A stretch of 64,000 nucleotides of DNA from Sphingopyxis sp. RIFCSPHIGHO2_12_FULL_65_19 (GCF_001830555.1 NZ_MIAM01000041.1:1-64000); one strand, 5' to 3'. Positions 17,423 through 26,903 are shown, numbered from the stretch's first letter. Numbers and translations are program-made. The notes: generated by a model not told the origin, from the letters alone.

Positions 17423-19780
17423 TTACCCCTCGATCTTCGAGAAATCGGCCACGCCATGCACCGCGCCGGTAAATCGCGACAGCAGGTTGAGGCGATAGGC
17501 GCGGACATCCTCGTCGGGATCGTTGACCATCACACCATCGAAAAAGGCGTCGATCGGCGCGCGGAGGCTCGCGAGCGCGGCCATGGCGTCGGTGAAGCGT
17601 TCCTCGGTGACCGCGGCGGAGGCCGCGGGCTCAGCGGTATCGAGAGCGGCGAGCAACGCGGCGTCATGCCCTGTCATGTTCCCCGGCGAAGGCCGGGGTC
17701 CAGTGCTGCCATCCACAGACGTCAGCGCTTCTCCGCTCTGGGCCCCAGCCTTCGCCGGGGAATTGCCTTGTCCCGCCTGCTTCAGGATATTCGCGGCGCG
17801 CTTATACCCCGCCAGCAAATTCGCCCCGTCATCGCTCGCCATAAACGCCTGCAACGCCTTCACGCGGGCGAGCAGGCGAACGAGATCATCTTCGCCGCCG
17901 AGCGCGAACACTGCGTCGATCAGGTCGTGGCGCACGCCAGCTTCGCGCTGCTGGACCTTGAGGCGGTCGGCGAGGAACACGATGATGCCAACAATCGTAG
18001 GTTGAATTATCTGATCGTAGATGGGCGAAGCACGATCCAAAGCATTCTTCATCACAACTTGACGGAGATTTTCTCTAGATTCGTCGGAAAATTGAACGCC
18101 GGCCGCTTCGAGTTGCTGCACGCCAATTTCAAGGGAGAACCGGTCTGCGGACGCAGTCGATTTCCCAACTAGTGTCGCCAGAGCGGCTGCTAAGGGCATC
18201 GAAACGGACAAACGCAATTCGTTGGCTTGAATGATTGAAATTACGCCAAGCGCTGCACGGCGGAGCGCGAAGGGGTCCCGCGAACCCGTTGGCTTTTCGT
18301 TTATCGCAAAGAACCCGGCCAGCGTATCCAGCTTGTCCGCCAGTCCCACAGCCACCGTCACCGGCGCCGTCGGCACATCATCGCCTTGCCCCACCGGCTT
18401 GTAATGGTCGCGGATCGCGTCGGCGACGGCATCGGGCAGACCTTCGGCGCGGGCGTAATAGCCGCCCATCAGGCCCTGCAATTCGGGGAATTCCCCGACC
18501 ATTTCGGTGACGAGGTCGGCCTTTGCCAGACGGGCCGCAAGTTCGGCCTGGTCCGCCAGCTCTTTCGTGTTCCCCGGCGAAGGCCGGGGTCCAGGGCTGG
18601 CTGACGCTGCCATTTGTTCTGTGCCGCTCTGGGCCCCGGCCTTCGCCGGGGAACCGGAGGTGACAATCCCTTCCTCGACCAGCCACCGCGCCAGCTTCGC
18701 CACCCGCTCGACCTTGTCGGCAACCGTGCCCAGCTTTTCGTGGAAGGTGATGCGGTCGAGCTTTTTGGCGTGATCTTCCAGCTTGGTCTTGCGATCCTGT
18801 TCCCAGAAGAAGCGCGCATCCGATAGCCGCGCGGCGAGCACCTTGCGGTTGCCTGCGACGATTTCCGCCCCTCCATCGACCGCGTCGATGTTCGCGGTGC
18901 AGACGAAACCGTTGGCGAGCTTGCCGCCCGCATCGTTCACGACGAAATATTTCTGGTTTACGCGCGCGGTGAGCTGGATGACCTCGGGCGGGACTTCGAG
19001 GAAGGCCTCGTCGAAGCGGCCGAGCAAGGGCACCGGCCATTCGGTGAGCCCGGCATTCTCGATCACCAGCCCCTCGTCCGCGACGAGGCTCAGCCCGGCG
19101 TCGGCCGCGGCCTTGGCGGCGCCGTCGCGGACGATGTTCTGGCGTTCTTCGTGGTCGACGATGACGTGGCATGCGCGGAGCTTCTCGGCATAGTCCGATG
19201 CCGAACCGATCGTGATCTCGCCCGGGCAGTGGAAGCGGTGGCCGCGCGTTGCGAAACCGGCCGAAATTCCGTTCACTTCACACGGGATCAGCTCTTCGCC
19301 AAAGATCGCGACGATGCCCGACAGCGGGCGCACCCAGCGCAGGCTTTCGCTGCTCGCGCTCGCCTTGCCCCAGCGCATCGACTTGGGCCAGGCGAAGGCG
19401 CGGATGATCGCGGGGATCGCCTCGGCCAGCACCTCGGCGGTCGCGCGGCCGGGCTTGTCGATCACGGCGAAATACACACCGTCGCGGTCTTCGAGCTGAT
19501 CCTGCGTCAGGCCGGTCTTGCGGAGGAAGCCTTCGAGCGCCTGCGGCGGCGCACTGCTGCGCGGGCCTTTGAGTTCTTCGCTGACCGCGGCGGTCGCTTG
19601 CGGAAGGCCCTTCGCGATCAGCGCGAGGCGGCGCGGGGTCGACCAGATGGTGAGATCGCCCGCCTCGATGCCCGCGGAGGACATCTGAGCGCGAAACAGC
19701 TTTTCCAGTTCGGCGCGCGCGCCGGCCTGCATCCGCGCCGGAATTTCCTCGCTGCGCAGTTCGAGAAGAAAGTCGGTCAC
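17423..19780 (-). CDS. glyS: Glycine--tRNA ligase beta subunit with two in-frame palindromic insertions
   Basis: The product is 785 residues from GTG 19780 ([18 protein letters not shown]), overlapping the glyQ stop as GTGA. The conserved N-terminal domain, the central HD-like region ([20 protein letters not shown]) and the C-terminal anticodon-binding domain ([20 protein letters not shown]) are all present. With GlyQ it forms the heterotetramer that charges tRNA-Gly. Two 28-codon stretches (about residues 376-404 and 673-701) both begin [10 protein letters not shown] and end GPRPSPGN. Each corresponds to an 84-bp palindromic repeat, which makes the protein longer than the usual 690-700 residues. 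Both lie between conserved blocks, so the enzyme is presumably still active; the gene looks essential and otherwise intact. Confidence 0.96.
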   Translation of the reverse strand: MTDFLLELRSEEIPARMQAGARAELEKLFRAQMSSAGIEAGDLTIWSTPRRLALIAKGLPQATAAVSEELKGPRSSAPPQALEGFLRKTGLTQDQLEDRDGVYFAVIDKPGRATAEVLAEAIPAIIRAFAWPKSMRWGKASASSESLRWVRPLSGIVAIFGEELIPCEVNGISAGFATRGHRFHCPGEITIGSASDYAEKLRACHVIVDHEERQNIVRDGAAKAAADAGLSLVADEGLVIENAGLTEWPVPLLGRFDEAFLEVPPEVIQLTARVNQKYFVVNDAGGKLANGFVCTANIDAVDGGAEIVAGNRKVLAARLSDARFFWEQDRKTKLEDHAKKLDRITFHEKLGTVADKVERVAKLARWLVEEGIVTSGSPAKAGAQSGTEQMAASASPGPRPSPGNTKELADQAELAARLAKADLVTEMVGEFPELQGLMGGYYARAEGLPDAVADAIRDHYKPVGQGDDVPTAPVTVAVGLADKLDTLAGFFAINEKPTGSRDPFALRRAALGVISIIQANELRLSVSMPLAAALATLVGKSTASADRFSLEIGVQQLEAAGVQFSDESRENLRQVVMKNALDRASPIYDQIIQPTIVGIIVFLADRLKVQQREAGVRHDLIDAVFALGGEDDLVRLLARVKALQAFMASDDGANLLAGYKRAANILKQAGQGNSPAKAGAQSGEALTSVDGSTGPRPSPGNMTGHDAALLAALDTAEPAASAAVTEERFTDAMAALASLRAPIDAFFDGVMVNDPDEDVRAYRLNLLSRFTGAVHGVADFSKIEG
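17679..17762. repeat. 84-bp palindromic repeat inside glyS (copy A)
   Basis: The arms TTCCCCGGCGAAGGCCGGGG and the near-complement CCCCAGCCTTCGCCGGGGAA face each other across about 44 bp. Same length, orientation and reading frame as copy B at 18570-18653; the inner sequence is only partly similar. It encodes [10 protein letters not shown]...GPRPSPGN in GlyS. Confidence 0.85.
18570..18653. repeat. 84-bp palindromic repeat inside glyS (copy B)
   Basis: The perfect arms are TTCCCCGGCGAAGGCCGGGG and its complement at the far end. Exactly 84 bp (28 codons), so it leaves the frame intact. It shares the GCCGCTCTGGGCCCC inner flank, nearly the same in copy A, showing that the two come from one repeat family. 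Confidence 0.85.
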
Positions 19781-20700
19781 AGCGTCCACCCCGGATATTT
19801 CGCGGTCCACGCGGCCGACTGGCTGTCGATCCATGCCTTGCAGCTGCCCTTGGCGAGATCGCGGACGCGCGCCATGTAATTGGCGCGTTCCTGGACGCTG
19901 ATCACGCCGCGCGCCTGGAGCAGGTTGAAGAGGTGGCTCGCCTCGATCGCCTGGTCATAAGCAGCCAAGGGCACATTCGCTTCGATCGCGCGTTTGCACT
20001 CTTCTTCGGCCGCCTTGAAGCCCGCGAACAAGGTGTCGGTGTCGGCGACCTCGAAATTCCATTTCGAAAACTGCTTTTCGTTCTCGAGGAACACATCGCC
20101 ATAGCTGACCCCCGGCACGTCGCCGACGGGGTCGGAAAAGCGCAGGTCGTACACATTGTCGACATTCTGGATATACATGGCGAGGCGTTCGAGCCCGTAG
20201 GTCAGCTCACCCGCGACGGGCTTGCAGTCAAAGCCGCCCATTTGCTGGAAATAGGTGAACTGGGTGACTTCCATCCCGTCACACCAGACTTCCCAACCCA
20301 GTCCCCATGCGCCCAATGTGGGCGATTCCCAATCATCCTCGACGAAACGGATGTCGTGGAGCAGCGGGTCGATGCCGATCGCGGCCAGCGACCCTAGATA
20401 TTGTTCCTGCAGGTCGGCGGGCGACGGCTTCAATATCACCTGATATTGGTAATAATGCTGAAGCCGGTTCGGGTTCTCGCCATAGCGGCCGTCGGTGGGG
20501 CGGCGGCTGGGCTGGACATAGGCGACATTCCACGGTTCGGGGCCGAGGCTGCGCAGCGTCGTCGCAGGGTGAAAGGTCCCTGCCCCCACGCGCATGTCAT
20601 AGGGCTGCAAAATCGCGCAGCCGCGCGCGCTCCAATAATTATGCAGCGTCAGGATCATGTCCTGAAAGCTGAGTGGTGTCTTGTCCGCCCCGTCGGCCAC
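19777..20700 (-). CDS. glyQ: Glycine--tRNA ligase alpha subunit
   Basis: The product has 307 residues with the class II catalytic core: [20 protein letters not shown] at the start, [40 protein letters not shown] and [20 protein letters not shown]. This is the standard length and sequence of bacterial GlyQ. It makes glycyl-AMP and, with GlyS, glycyl-tRNA. First gene of a glyQ-glyS(-ppdK) run; the stop overlaps the GTG start of glyS, so the two subunits are translationally coupled. Confidence 0.97.
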   Translation of the reverse strand: MADGADKTPLSFQDMILTLHNYWSARGCAILQPYDMRVGAGTFHPATTLRSLGPEPWNVAYVQPSRRPTDGRYGENPNRLQHYYQYQVILKPSPADLQEQYLGSLAAIGIDPLLHDIRFVEDDWESPTLGAWGLGWEVWCDGMEVTQFTYFQQMGGFDCKPVAGELTYGLERLAMYIQNVDNVYDLRFSDPVGDVPGVSYGDVFLENEKQFSKWNFEVADTDTLFAGFKAAEEECKRAIEANVPLAAYDQAIEASHLFNLLQARGVISVQERANYMARVRDLAKGSCKAWIDSQSAAWTAKYPGWTL

Positions 20701-20838
20701 TGCCGGTATTCCTTCGCAGGTGCAAAAATCGCCGCCGCATTGGCCCAGCGGCGGCGCAGGGTCAAGGCTCCGCGCCGTGCAGCCGCTTACGAAAACGCCG
20801 ACGGCAGTCAGGTATCCAGAACTTTTTGTAAGGCGTTG

Positions 20839-20867
20839 TTGACATAGTCAGCGAATCACGACATATA
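20839..20867 (+). promoter_or_regulatory. Candidate sigma-70-type promoter for the UrcA gene
   Basis: TTGACA (20839-20844), a 17-bp spacer and CATATA (20862-20867) lie about 70 bp before the start codon at 20936, in a locally AT-rich stretch. It is one of the best consensus-like promoters in the window, but unproven. Confidence 0.45.
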
Positions 20868-20935
20868 GTCATGCATACCTGACATACAGACAGGTCAACA
20901 TGACCACGACGCCGATCAACCAAGGAGATATAGAC

Positions 20936-21262
20936 ATGATGAACCGCACCCTGATCCTCGCCCTTTCGCTCAGCGTTGCCGCGGTTCCCGCCGCTGCGCA
21001 GACCGATGTGCCGACTGCTGCCGTGTCGACCAGCGACCTGGACCTGACGCGCGCCGCCGACCGCGAACGCCTCGACACCCGCCTGAAAAGCGCCGCGCGC
21101 CGCCTGTGCCGGTCAGGCCTTCGCAGCACCGCCGAAAACGCCCGCGAACCGGCGTGCATCGCGGCCGCGCTGGCGAACGCCGCACCGCAGGCCGAACGCG
21201 CCATCGCACAGGCGCAAAGCGGCACGCAGCTGGCGCTGCTGATGGTCGAGACCGCACGCTGA
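20936..21262 (+). CDS. UrcA-family secreted protein
   Basis: The product is 108 residues from ATG 20936, preceded at ideal spacing by AAGGAGATATA. The signal peptide (MMNRTLILALSLSVAAVPAA) is followed by the UrcA pattern: VSTSDLDLTRAADRERLDTR, KSAARRLC, then a second Cys (EPACIAAAL). UrcA proteins are short periplasmic proteins with a likely disulfide, common in sphingomonads and caulobacters, and of unknown function. It stands alone, with a strong promoter candidate upstream and hairpins downstream. Confidence 0.82.
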   Translation: MMNRTLILALSLSVAAVPAAAQTDVPTAAVSTSDLDLTRAADRERLDTRLKSAARRLCRSGLRSTAENAREPACIAAALANAAPQAERAIAQAQSGTQLALLMVETAR

Positions 21263-21322
21263 TCCGTGGGGTTGAGCCCTTGGGTTCCGGCCGCCTCCTC
21301 CCCGGTGACGGCCGGCGATCCA

Positions 21323-21398
21323 GGCTGGAGCGTTCCCTCCCCTTTGGCGGGAGCGCTCCAGCCGCTTGGCAGCGGGCACCCTTCGCACTTCCGAAGGG
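21323..21398. terminator. Two adjacent stem-loops after the UrcA gene
   Basis: GGCTGGAGCG (21323-21332) pairs with CGCTCCAGCC (21354-21363), and inside it CTCCC pairs with GGGAG. A second hairpin, CCCTTCG-CACTTC-CGAAGGG (21379-21398), follows. There is no strong T-run, though ATTTT appears about 10 nt later. They are probably transcript-end or REP-like structures isolating the UrcA gene from the regulator at 21483. Confidence 0.5.
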
Positions 21399-21482
21399 CG
21401 GACAAGATTTTCGCTTCCCCGCCATTTCGATGCTCTATGGGATGTGTATGACCACCCCGACCGACATGCTGGCGAGGCGCCG

Positions 21483-21683
21483 ATGAACAATAAATTGAAA
21501 GTGCTGCGCGCGATGCGGAACTGGAGCCAGGCCGAGCTTGCCGACCGGCTCGATGTGTCGCGGCAGGCGGTCAATGCGATCGAAACGGGAAAATATGACC
21601 CGTCGCTGCCGCTGGCGTTCAAGCTGGCGCGGCTGTTCGAGATGCCGATCGAGGAGATTTTCGATGACGGCCATGAAGGATAA
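21483..21683 (+). CDS. Small XRE-family HTH regulator
   Basis: The product is 66 residues from ATG 21483. Nearly all of it is one Cro/C1-type HTH: LKVLRAMRNWSQAELADRLD, VSRQAVNAIETGKYDPSLPL, then AFKLARLFEMPIEEIF. It resembles the short YgzD/YozG-type regulators usually paired with a small membrane protein. The next gene here is such a protein, with its start 1 bp after this stop. Likely an autoregulator of the two-gene unit; target and signal unknown. Confidence 0.85.
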   Translation: MNNKLKVLRAMRNWSQAELADRLDVSRQAVNAIETGKYDPSLPLAFKLARLFEMPIEEIFDDGHEG

Positions 21684-21684
21684 G

Positions 21685-22299
21685 ATGATGACCAAAGATC
21701 CGCAGCATCGCGGCAAACCCGGAATAGGCTGGCCGATTGCGATCTTTGTTGGCACCGCGCTGCTGGCGGGCATTTTTGCCGGCTATAGCGAAGCGCGCGC
21801 CGACCAGGGCCATTCGGCGCTGGCGCCATGGGCCAGTGCGATGATCGCCATTGCGCTGGGCGCCATTGCCTTTGCCTTCTACGTGCGCCGCCATGCGGCC
21901 TGGTTCCGGCAATGGTCGCCGCGCAAACGGCTATATTGGATCAGCCTGGTGCTGGCGGGCGCCCTGGGCCTCGTGTCCGCGATCCTGCTTCAGTCCCATG
22001 GCAACGCCGACCTGATGTCGGACAGCGCATTAACCCCCGCGCTGGCGATCGCACTGTCGGCTCTTTGGGTATTCGGCCTGCTGGTCGCTTTGATCATCTA
22101 CCAGCGCTCGGTCGACGATCATGAGCGGATGGCCCATCATATCGGCGGCCTTGCGGGTTTCTACGCCTTTGTATTTCCGTGCCCCGTATGGTGGGTCCTG
22201 TGGCGGGCCAACGTCGCGCCGCCGGTAGAGGTCATGCCGCTCTTCGCGCTATCGCTCACCGTCAATGCGCTCGTCTATCTCTGGTTCAAATTTCGCTGA
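21685..22299 (+). CDS. Polytopic membrane protein paired with HTH regulator
   Basis: About 204 residues from ATG 21685 (AAGGA just upstream; 21673 and 21688 are alternatives). About five to six hydrophobic segments include WPIAIFVGTALLAGIFAGY, ASAMIAIALGAIAFAFYV, ISLVLAGALGLVSAILL, ALAIALSALWVFGLLVALII and a C-terminal pair. There are no enzymatic motifs. The order of tiny XRE regulator then integral membrane protein is a recurring gene pair in bacteria; function is unassigned. Confidence 0.72.
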   Translation: MMTKDPQHRGKPGIGWPIAIFVGTALLAGIFAGYSEARADQGHSALAPWASAMIAIALGAIAFAFYVRRHAAWFRQWSPRKRLYWISLVLAGALGLVSAILLQSHGNADLMSDSALTPALAIALSALWVFGLLVALIIYQRSVDDHERMAHHIGGLAGFYAFVFPCPVWWVLWRANVAPPVEVMPLFALSLTVNALVYLWFKFR

Positions 22300-22370
22300 G
22301 CGTTCCGCCGATTCCCCCTCCCCTTTTTTTCTTCGACCGGCCACAAGGGCCTATGTTGAAAGGCTTTCCC

Positions 22371-23324
22371 ATGAAAAAATTCTTCAAGATGCTCACCGCC
22401 ACCTGCGCGGTCATCCCCTTTGCACAATGCGCGATGATCCCCGGCAGCAATGCGGCGCAGGCCGCCGAACCCGTCGCCGCGACGGCCGAGCCGGCAACGC
22501 CTGCCGCCACCACCGACGCCGACCCGGCATTGTGGGTGGTGAAGGACAAGGACACGACCATCTATCTTTTCGGCACCGTGCATGTGCTGAAACCCGGCCT
22601 CAGCTGGTTCGACGAAGCGGTGAAGACGGCGTTCGACAAATCCGACCAGCTGATGCTGGAGATGGTGCTGCCCGAGGATCAGGCCCAGGTCGCGAAGGAC
22701 ATGATGCCGCTCGCGATCGACCAGACCGGGAAGACGCTGTCGTCGCGCCTCGACCCCGAACAACTCGCCGCCTATCAGGCCGCGATGGCGAGCGTCGGCC
22801 TGCCCGCGGCGCAGTTCGACATGTTCGAGCCGTGGTTTCCCGCCATCACCCTGTCGATGCTGCCGCTGACCAAGCTGGGTTACGACCCCGAACAGGGCGC
22901 AGAAAAACAGCTCACGCGCCTTGCTAAAACGAAGAGCAAGCCGATCGCCGGTTTTGAAACCTTTACCGAACAGCTGGGCTTCTTCGACACGCTGCCCGAA
23001 ACGCAGCAGGTCGCCTTCCTGAACTCGGTGGTCAAGGATCTCGACAAGCTGGGGCCGCAGCTCGACAAGATGGTTCTGCTGTGGGCCAAGGGCGATCCCG
23101 ATGGCCTGGCGACGGCGATGAACGAAAGCCTGGCCGCGACGCCCGAACTGGCAAAAACATTGCTGTGGGATCGTAACGCTCGCTGGGCCGACCAGATCAA
23201 GACGCGAATGGACCAGCCCGGCACCGTCTTTGTTGCTGTCGGGGCAGGCCATCTGGCCGGCGAAAAAAGCGTTCAGGATTATCTGAAAGACCGCGGACTG
23301 ACGGCGAAACGGGTCAAATATTGA
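22371..23324 (+). CDS. TraB/GumN family protein (first of a tandem pair)
   Basis: About 317 residues from ATG 22371, with AAAGG 7 nt upstream; ATG 22353 is possible. The signal peptide (MKKFFKMLTATCAVIPFAQC) ends in a possible lipobox. The TraB/GumN pattern is LWVVKDKDTTIYLFGTVHVL, a family-typical GxxHxL, a central LLSMLP/GYDPEQGAEKQL region, and the C-terminal RNARWADQIKTRMDQPGT then FVAVGAGHLAG. Conserved His and Glu residues suggest a metal-dependent hydrolase of the Tiki/TraB fold. The next gene is a paralogue whose TTG start overlaps this stop. Confidence 0.85.
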   Translation: MKKFFKMLTATCAVIPFAQCAMIPGSNAAQAAEPVAATAEPATPAATTDADPALWVVKDKDTTIYLFGTVHVLKPGLSWFDEAVKTAFDKSDQLMLEMVLPEDQAQVAKDMMPLAIDQTGKTLSSRLDPEQLAAYQAAMASVGLPAAQFDMFEPWFPAITLSMLPLTKLGYDPEQGAEKQLTRLAKTKSKPIAGFETFTEQLGFFDTLPETQQVAFLNSVVKDLDKLGPQLDKMVLLWAKGDPDGLATAMNESLAATPELAKTLLWDRNARWADQIKTRMDQPGTVFVAVGAGHLAGEKSVQDYLKDRGLTAKRVKY

Positions 23325-24220
23325 TCGGCGACGCCGCCCGATCCCGACTAGGGGGTCGCCGCATCGCGGCGGCCCTTTTGCCGTTGCTGCTGGCGGCGTG
23401 CTCCGCTGCCGAAACCGACACCCAGGCGCGGCCCGCGATGTGGCTGGTCGCGGACGCCGACACGCGCATCTTTCTTTTGGGCACGATGCACGCGCTGCCT
23501 CGCGGCACCGATTGGACCGGGGGACAGGTCGCCGGCGCGATCGACGCGGCGGACGAGCTGGTCCTCGAACTGCCGCCCGCCGAATTGGCGCGGGCGGGCG
23601 AGGTCTTTCATGAGCTCGCCCCGCGCGAGCCTCCGCTCGCCATCGAATCGCGGCTTTCCGGCAAGGCGTTGACGGGTTATCGCGCGCTCGAAGCGAGCGG
23701 ACGCGGCTTCAGCGCCGATGGCTTCGACGATTGGGCGGTGATGGTGTTGATGGGGCAGCGCGTCGCGCAGAACGCCGACTTGTCGCCCGCCGAGGGCGTC
23801 GAAACGCGGCTGACCGACATTTTTGAAGACGCGAACAAGGCGATCGGCGGCCTTGAAACCGCGCGGGAGCAGCTGATGCTGTTTGAAACGCTGGACCCGG
23901 CGACACAGCGCGCGCTGCTCGTGCGCGCGGCAGAAGAGGCCGACGGCGCGGTGAAGGACGTCGGGGCGTTGACCGCGTCCTGGGGTCGCGGCGATGTTGC
24001 GGCGCTGGAGAAGGTGATCAACGAGGACATCGACGCCGTCCCCGCGGCGCGCAAGGCAATCCTGACCGATCGAAACCGACGCTGGAGCGCGTGGGTTCAA
24101 AAGCGCATGGCGCAGCCGGGGACGGTGTTGATGGCGGTTGGCGCGGGGCACCTGGTCGGCACGGACGGCGTGCCCGCGATGCTGGAGGCCGGAGGTATGA
24201 GGGTCATCCGGGTGCAATAG
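23321..24220 (+). CDS. TraB/GumN family lipoprotein (second of a tandem pair)
   Basis: 299 residues, starting with TTG 23321 that overlaps the upstream stop (TTGA). The N-terminus IAAALLPLLLAACSA is a lipoprotein signal with lipobox LAAC. The body repeats the family pattern: MWLVADADTRIFLLGTMHAL, GVETRLTDIFEDANK, and RNRRWSAWVQKRMAQPGTVL then GAGHLVG. It is a diverged tandem duplicate of the preceding gene, translationally coupled and perhaps a partner in the same envelope process. Function unknown. Confidence 0.83.
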   Translation: MIGDAARSRLGGRRIAAALLPLLLAACSAAETDTQARPAMWLVADADTRIFLLGTMHALPRGTDWTGGQVAGAIDAADELVLELPPAELARAGEVFHELAPREPPLAIESRLSGKALTGYRALEASGRGFSADGFDDWAVMVLMGQRVAQNADLSPAEGVETRLTDIFEDANKAIGGLETAREQLMLFETLDPATQRALLVRAAEEADGAVKDVGALTASWGRGDVAALEKVINEDIDAVPAARKAILTDRNRRWSAWVQKRMAQPGTVLMAVGAGHLVGTDGVPAMLEAGGMRVIRVQ

Positions 24221-24330
24221 GCGCCGAAGCGCTTGCATTTCCGTCGGTTCCCCGCTAAGCGCCGCCGCTTCCGTCATGGTCATCCCTGGAGGCGTGGCGG
24301 AACTGTGTAACTGTTTCTCGGAGAATGAAC

Positions 24331-24966
24331 ATGAGCGATCAGCTGACGCTGACGGCCGAGACGCGCGAACGCGGAGGCAAGGGAGCCTCGCGTGACCTGC
24401 GTCGTGAAGGTCGTGTCCCCGCCGTTGTCTATGGCGGCAAGGAAGAACCCCTGATGATCCACGTCGAAGAAAAGCTGCTGATGAAGCAGCTGATGACGGG
24501 TCACTTCATGAACTCGGTCGTGATGATCGAAGTGGGGGGCAAGACCATCCGCACCCTGCCGAAGGACGTCGCGTTCCACCCGGTCAAGGATCGTCCGATC
24601 CACGCCGACTTCCTGCGCATCGCCAAGGATGCCACGGTGCAGGTCGCCGTGCCGGTCTCGTTCCAGAACGAGGAAGCCTCGCCGGGCCTGAAGCGCGGCG
24701 GCGTGCTGAACATCGTTCGCCACGAACTGGAACTCGTCTGCGACGCGGACAAGATCCCCGACGAGATCGCGATCGACGTCACCGGCTTTGACGTCGGCGA
24801 TTCGATCCACATCAGCAACGTCACCCTGCCCAAGGGCGTCGAAAGCGCGATCACCGACCGCGACTTCACCATCGCGACCATCGTTGCCCCGTCGGCGCTC
24901 AAGTCGAGCGACGGCGACACGACGAAGGACGAAGGCGAAGCTGCCGAAGGCGGCGAAGAAGCCTAA
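24331..24966 (+). CDS. rplY: 50S ribosomal protein L25/Ctc
   Basis: About 211 residues from ATG 24331, with GGAGA 6 nt upstream; an ATG at 24325 is too close to it. The N-terminal 5S-rRNA-binding domain ([20 protein letters not shown]) is followed by the beta-rich Ctc/TL5 C-terminal domain and an acidic tail ([16 protein letters not shown]). The long two-domain form is normal in alphaproteobacteria. It is followed by a GC hairpin and then pth, a common gene order. Confidence 0.96.
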   Translation: MSDQLTLTAETRERGGKGASRDLRREGRVPAVVYGGKEEPLMIHVEEKLLMKQLMTGHFMNSVVMIEVGGKTIRTLPKDVAFHPVKDRPIHADFLRIAKDATVQVAVPVSFQNEEASPGLKRGGVLNIVRHELELVCDADKIPDEIAIDVTGFDVGDSIHISNVTLPKGVESAITDRDFTIATIVAPSALKSSDGDTTKDEGEAAEGGEEA

Positions 24967-24977
24967 GCATTTTGGAT

Positions 24978-25003
24978 CGCCCCTCCCCAAAGCGGGAGGG
25001 GCG
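24978..25003 (+). terminator. GC-rich hairpin between rplY and pth
   Basis: CGCCCCTCCC (24978-24987) pairs with GGGAGGGGCG (24994-25003) across a 6-nt loop, followed by TTT. It is a probable rho-independent terminator or partial attenuator; pth begins 30 bp later. Confidence 0.65.
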
Positions 25004-25032
25004 TTTCCACCGGACCCGGGAAAGGCAGGTTC

Positions 25033-25602
25033 ATGCAGCTCTGGGTCGGCCTTGGAAATCCCGGGCCACAATATGCGATGCACCGTCACAATGTCGGCTT
25101 CATGGCGGCCGACGTCATCGCCGACCTCTATGGTTTCACCGCCCCTGCCAAGAAGTTCCAGGGCTGGGTCCAGGAAGGTCGCATCGGATCGCAGCGCATC
25201 CTGCTGCTCAAACCCGGCACTTATATGAACGAAAGCGGACGCAGCGTGCGCGCCGCGCTCGATTTCTACAAGCTGGCGCCGCAGGACGTCACCGCCTTTT
25301 ACGACGAGCTCGACCTGGCGCCGATGAAGGTCAAGGTGAAGCAAGGCGGCGGTGCGGCCGGCCATAATGGCATAAGGTCGATGATCCAGCATATAGGCGA
25401 AGATTTTCGCCGCGTCCGCATCGGCATCGGCCATCCGGGGCACAAGGACCGCGTCACCGGCCATGTGCTCGGCAATTATCACAAGAGCGAGATGGAGCCG
25501 CTGATCGACTTGCTCGGTGCAATCGCGGCCGAAGCCAAGTGGCTGGTCGACGGCGACGACGTCCGGTTCCAGAGCGACCTCGCGCTACGCCTGAACGGCT
25601 GA
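25033..25602 (+). CDS. pth: Peptidyl-tRNA hydrolase
   Basis: The product has 189 residues. It matches bacterial Pth: LWVGLGNPGPQYAMHRHNVG with the catalytic His and Asn, KPGTYMNESGRSV, FYDELDLAPMKVK, GGGAAGHNGIRSM and RVRIGIGHPG. It releases tRNA from stalled peptidyl-tRNA. AGGCAGG lies upstream of the ATG at 25033. It ends tail to tail with the MarR-family gene. Confidence 0.97.
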   Translation: MQLWVGLGNPGPQYAMHRHNVGFMAADVIADLYGFTAPAKKFQGWVQEGRIGSQRILLLKPGTYMNESGRSVRAALDFYKLAPQDVTAFYDELDLAPMKVKVKQGGGAAGHNGIRSMIQHIGEDFRRVRIGIGHPGHKDRVTGHVLGNYHKSEMEPLIDLLGAIAAEAKWLVDGDDVRFQSDLALRLNG

Positions 25603-25654
25603 CGTCCCCCGGAAGCGGTCAGACGCAAGCCGATTGCTGAAGGTCATCCCCGGC

Positions 25655-26134
25655 TCATTCGCGGTCGATCTCTCCGGCGTCGAGCAGAGGCGCGGCGTCC
25701 GCGTCGCCCGCGCCAAGAAGGTCAGCCAACCGCTCGGTGCCCGCCAATATCATCGCCTGTTCCCAGCCGGGCAGCACGGCAAACGCGGTCTCGAATTTCA
25801 CCTGAAGCATGTCCGGGGCCTCCAAGAGGCGGCGGCGGCCTGCGTCGGTCGCCTTCATCAGCATCCGTCGCTTATCCTGCTCGCTGCGCGTCCGGCTCAC
25901 GAGGTCGAGCGCAACTAGGCGGTCGACAATCGCCGTGATGGTGGCGTGGCTGAACTGCAATCGCTGGGCAACCAGCCCCGGCGTAACGTCGTCGCCCGCA
26001 TCGATCTCGCGCAGAACCAACAGCTGCGATGGCGTGAGGCCCGTCGCCGTTGCGAGCCTGCGGGTTCCGCCCTCGGTCGCCCGAAGCACACGCCGCAGGG
26101 CCCTTAGCGTCGCATTGGCAATCTCTGACTCCAT
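25655..26134 (-). CDS. ectR: MarR-family regulator, probably EctR of the ectoine operon
   Basis: 159 residues from ATG 26134 (MESEIANATLRALRRVLRA). The winged HTH is seen in LTPSQLLVLREIDAGDDVTP, VAQRLQFSHATITAIVDRL and the wing VSRTRSEQDKRRMLMKAT. It is divergent from ectA across 265 bp. In known halotolerant bacteria a MarR regulator (EctR) in exactly this place represses ect genes, so the role is inferred from position. A palindromic site lies in the shared intergenic region (26198-26216). Confidence 0.82.
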   Translation of the reverse strand: MESEIANATLRALRRVLRATEGGTRRLATATGLTPSQLLVLREIDAGDDVTPGLVAQRLQFSHATITAIVDRLVALDLVSRTRSEQDKRRMLMKATDAGRRRLLEAPDMLQVKFETAFAVLPGWEQAMILAGTERLADLLGAGDADAAPLLDAGEIDRE

Positions 26135-26197
26135 CGAGGACTGGTAGCCGCTGGAGACATGGACGCAATCAATTTCATCGGCTCCGCAGCCATGATT

Positions 26198-26216
26198 TAT
26201 TTCGATAACGGAAATA
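26198..26216. promoter_or_regulatory. Candidate operator of the MarR/EctR regulator
   Basis: TATTTC (26198-26203) is mirrored by GAAATA (26211-26216) across 7 bp, within the AT-rich middle of the ectR-ectA intergenic region. Size and dyad form suit a MarR dimer; binding is inferred only. Confidence 0.4.
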
Positions 26217-26399
26217 TAATTGGCGCCGCGGGGTTGCCTGAACATCAGATGCGCCTATATTTGCGACCTATCCATTCTGTGGCGATGCGATTCCGCTGCA
26301 TATTATTTCAGGAGACGAAAGATACTAGATCGGCAAAAAGACGAAGAGTCATTGCCTCCCCCGACAGAATTGGACCCGATATCCCGCACGAAGGACGAC

Positions 26400-26903
26400 A
26401 TGGAGTTTCGCGCGCCGGTCGCTGCGGACGGTCCGGCGGTCACGGCGCTGATCGCGGCTTGCCCTCCGCTCGATCGCAACTCGCGATATTGCAACCTGCT
26501 TCAGTGCGAGCATTTTGCGGATCATTGCATCATCGCCGAAAAATCGGGTCGGATCGTCGGCTGGGTATCGGGCTATCGCCCCCCATCCGACCCCGATGCC
26601 TTTTTCGTCTGGCAGGTCGCCGTGGCGGTCGAAGGGCGCGGGCGAGGACTGGCGCGCCGGATGATCACGGCGCTGATGGCTCGGTCCGCGCAGCAAAGCG
26701 CGACGCACATGATCACGACCGTGACCGGCGACAATGAAGCGTCATGGGCCTTGTTCCGCGGCCTGGCCCGCGACTGGGGCGTGGCGCTCGAACGCGATGC
26801 GCTGTTCGAGCGCGAGACGCACTTCGCCGGCGCACACGAAACCGAATATCTGGCCCGCATCGGGCCGATCGATCGAAAACATATCCACGCAGAACAGGGA
26901 TAA
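26400..26903 (+). CDS. ectA: L-2,4-diaminobutyrate acetyltransferase
   Basis: 167 residues from ATG 26400; TTG codons at 26352 and 26370 could extend it. It has the GNAT fold, with FRAPVAADGPAVTALI at the start, the EctA-typical CPPLDRNSRYCNLLQCEHF and the acetyl-CoA loop VAVEGRGRGLARRM. It acetylates L-2,4-diaminobutyrate to the gamma-N-acetyl form, step two of ectoine synthesis. First gene of the ect operon, one base before ectB. Confidence 0.94.
   Translation: MEFRAPVAADGPAVTALIAACPPLDRNSRYCNLLQCEHFADHCIIAEKSGRIVGWVSGYRPPSDPDAFFVWQVAVAVEGRGRGLARRMITALMARSAQQSATHMITTVTGDNEASWALFRGLARDWGVALERDALFERETHFAGAHETEYLARIGPIDRKHIHAEQG

Noticed and set aside
17679-18653. CRISPR-like repeats
   Set aside because: Only two 84-bp palindromes about 800 bp apart, inside glyS; no regular array or cas genes.
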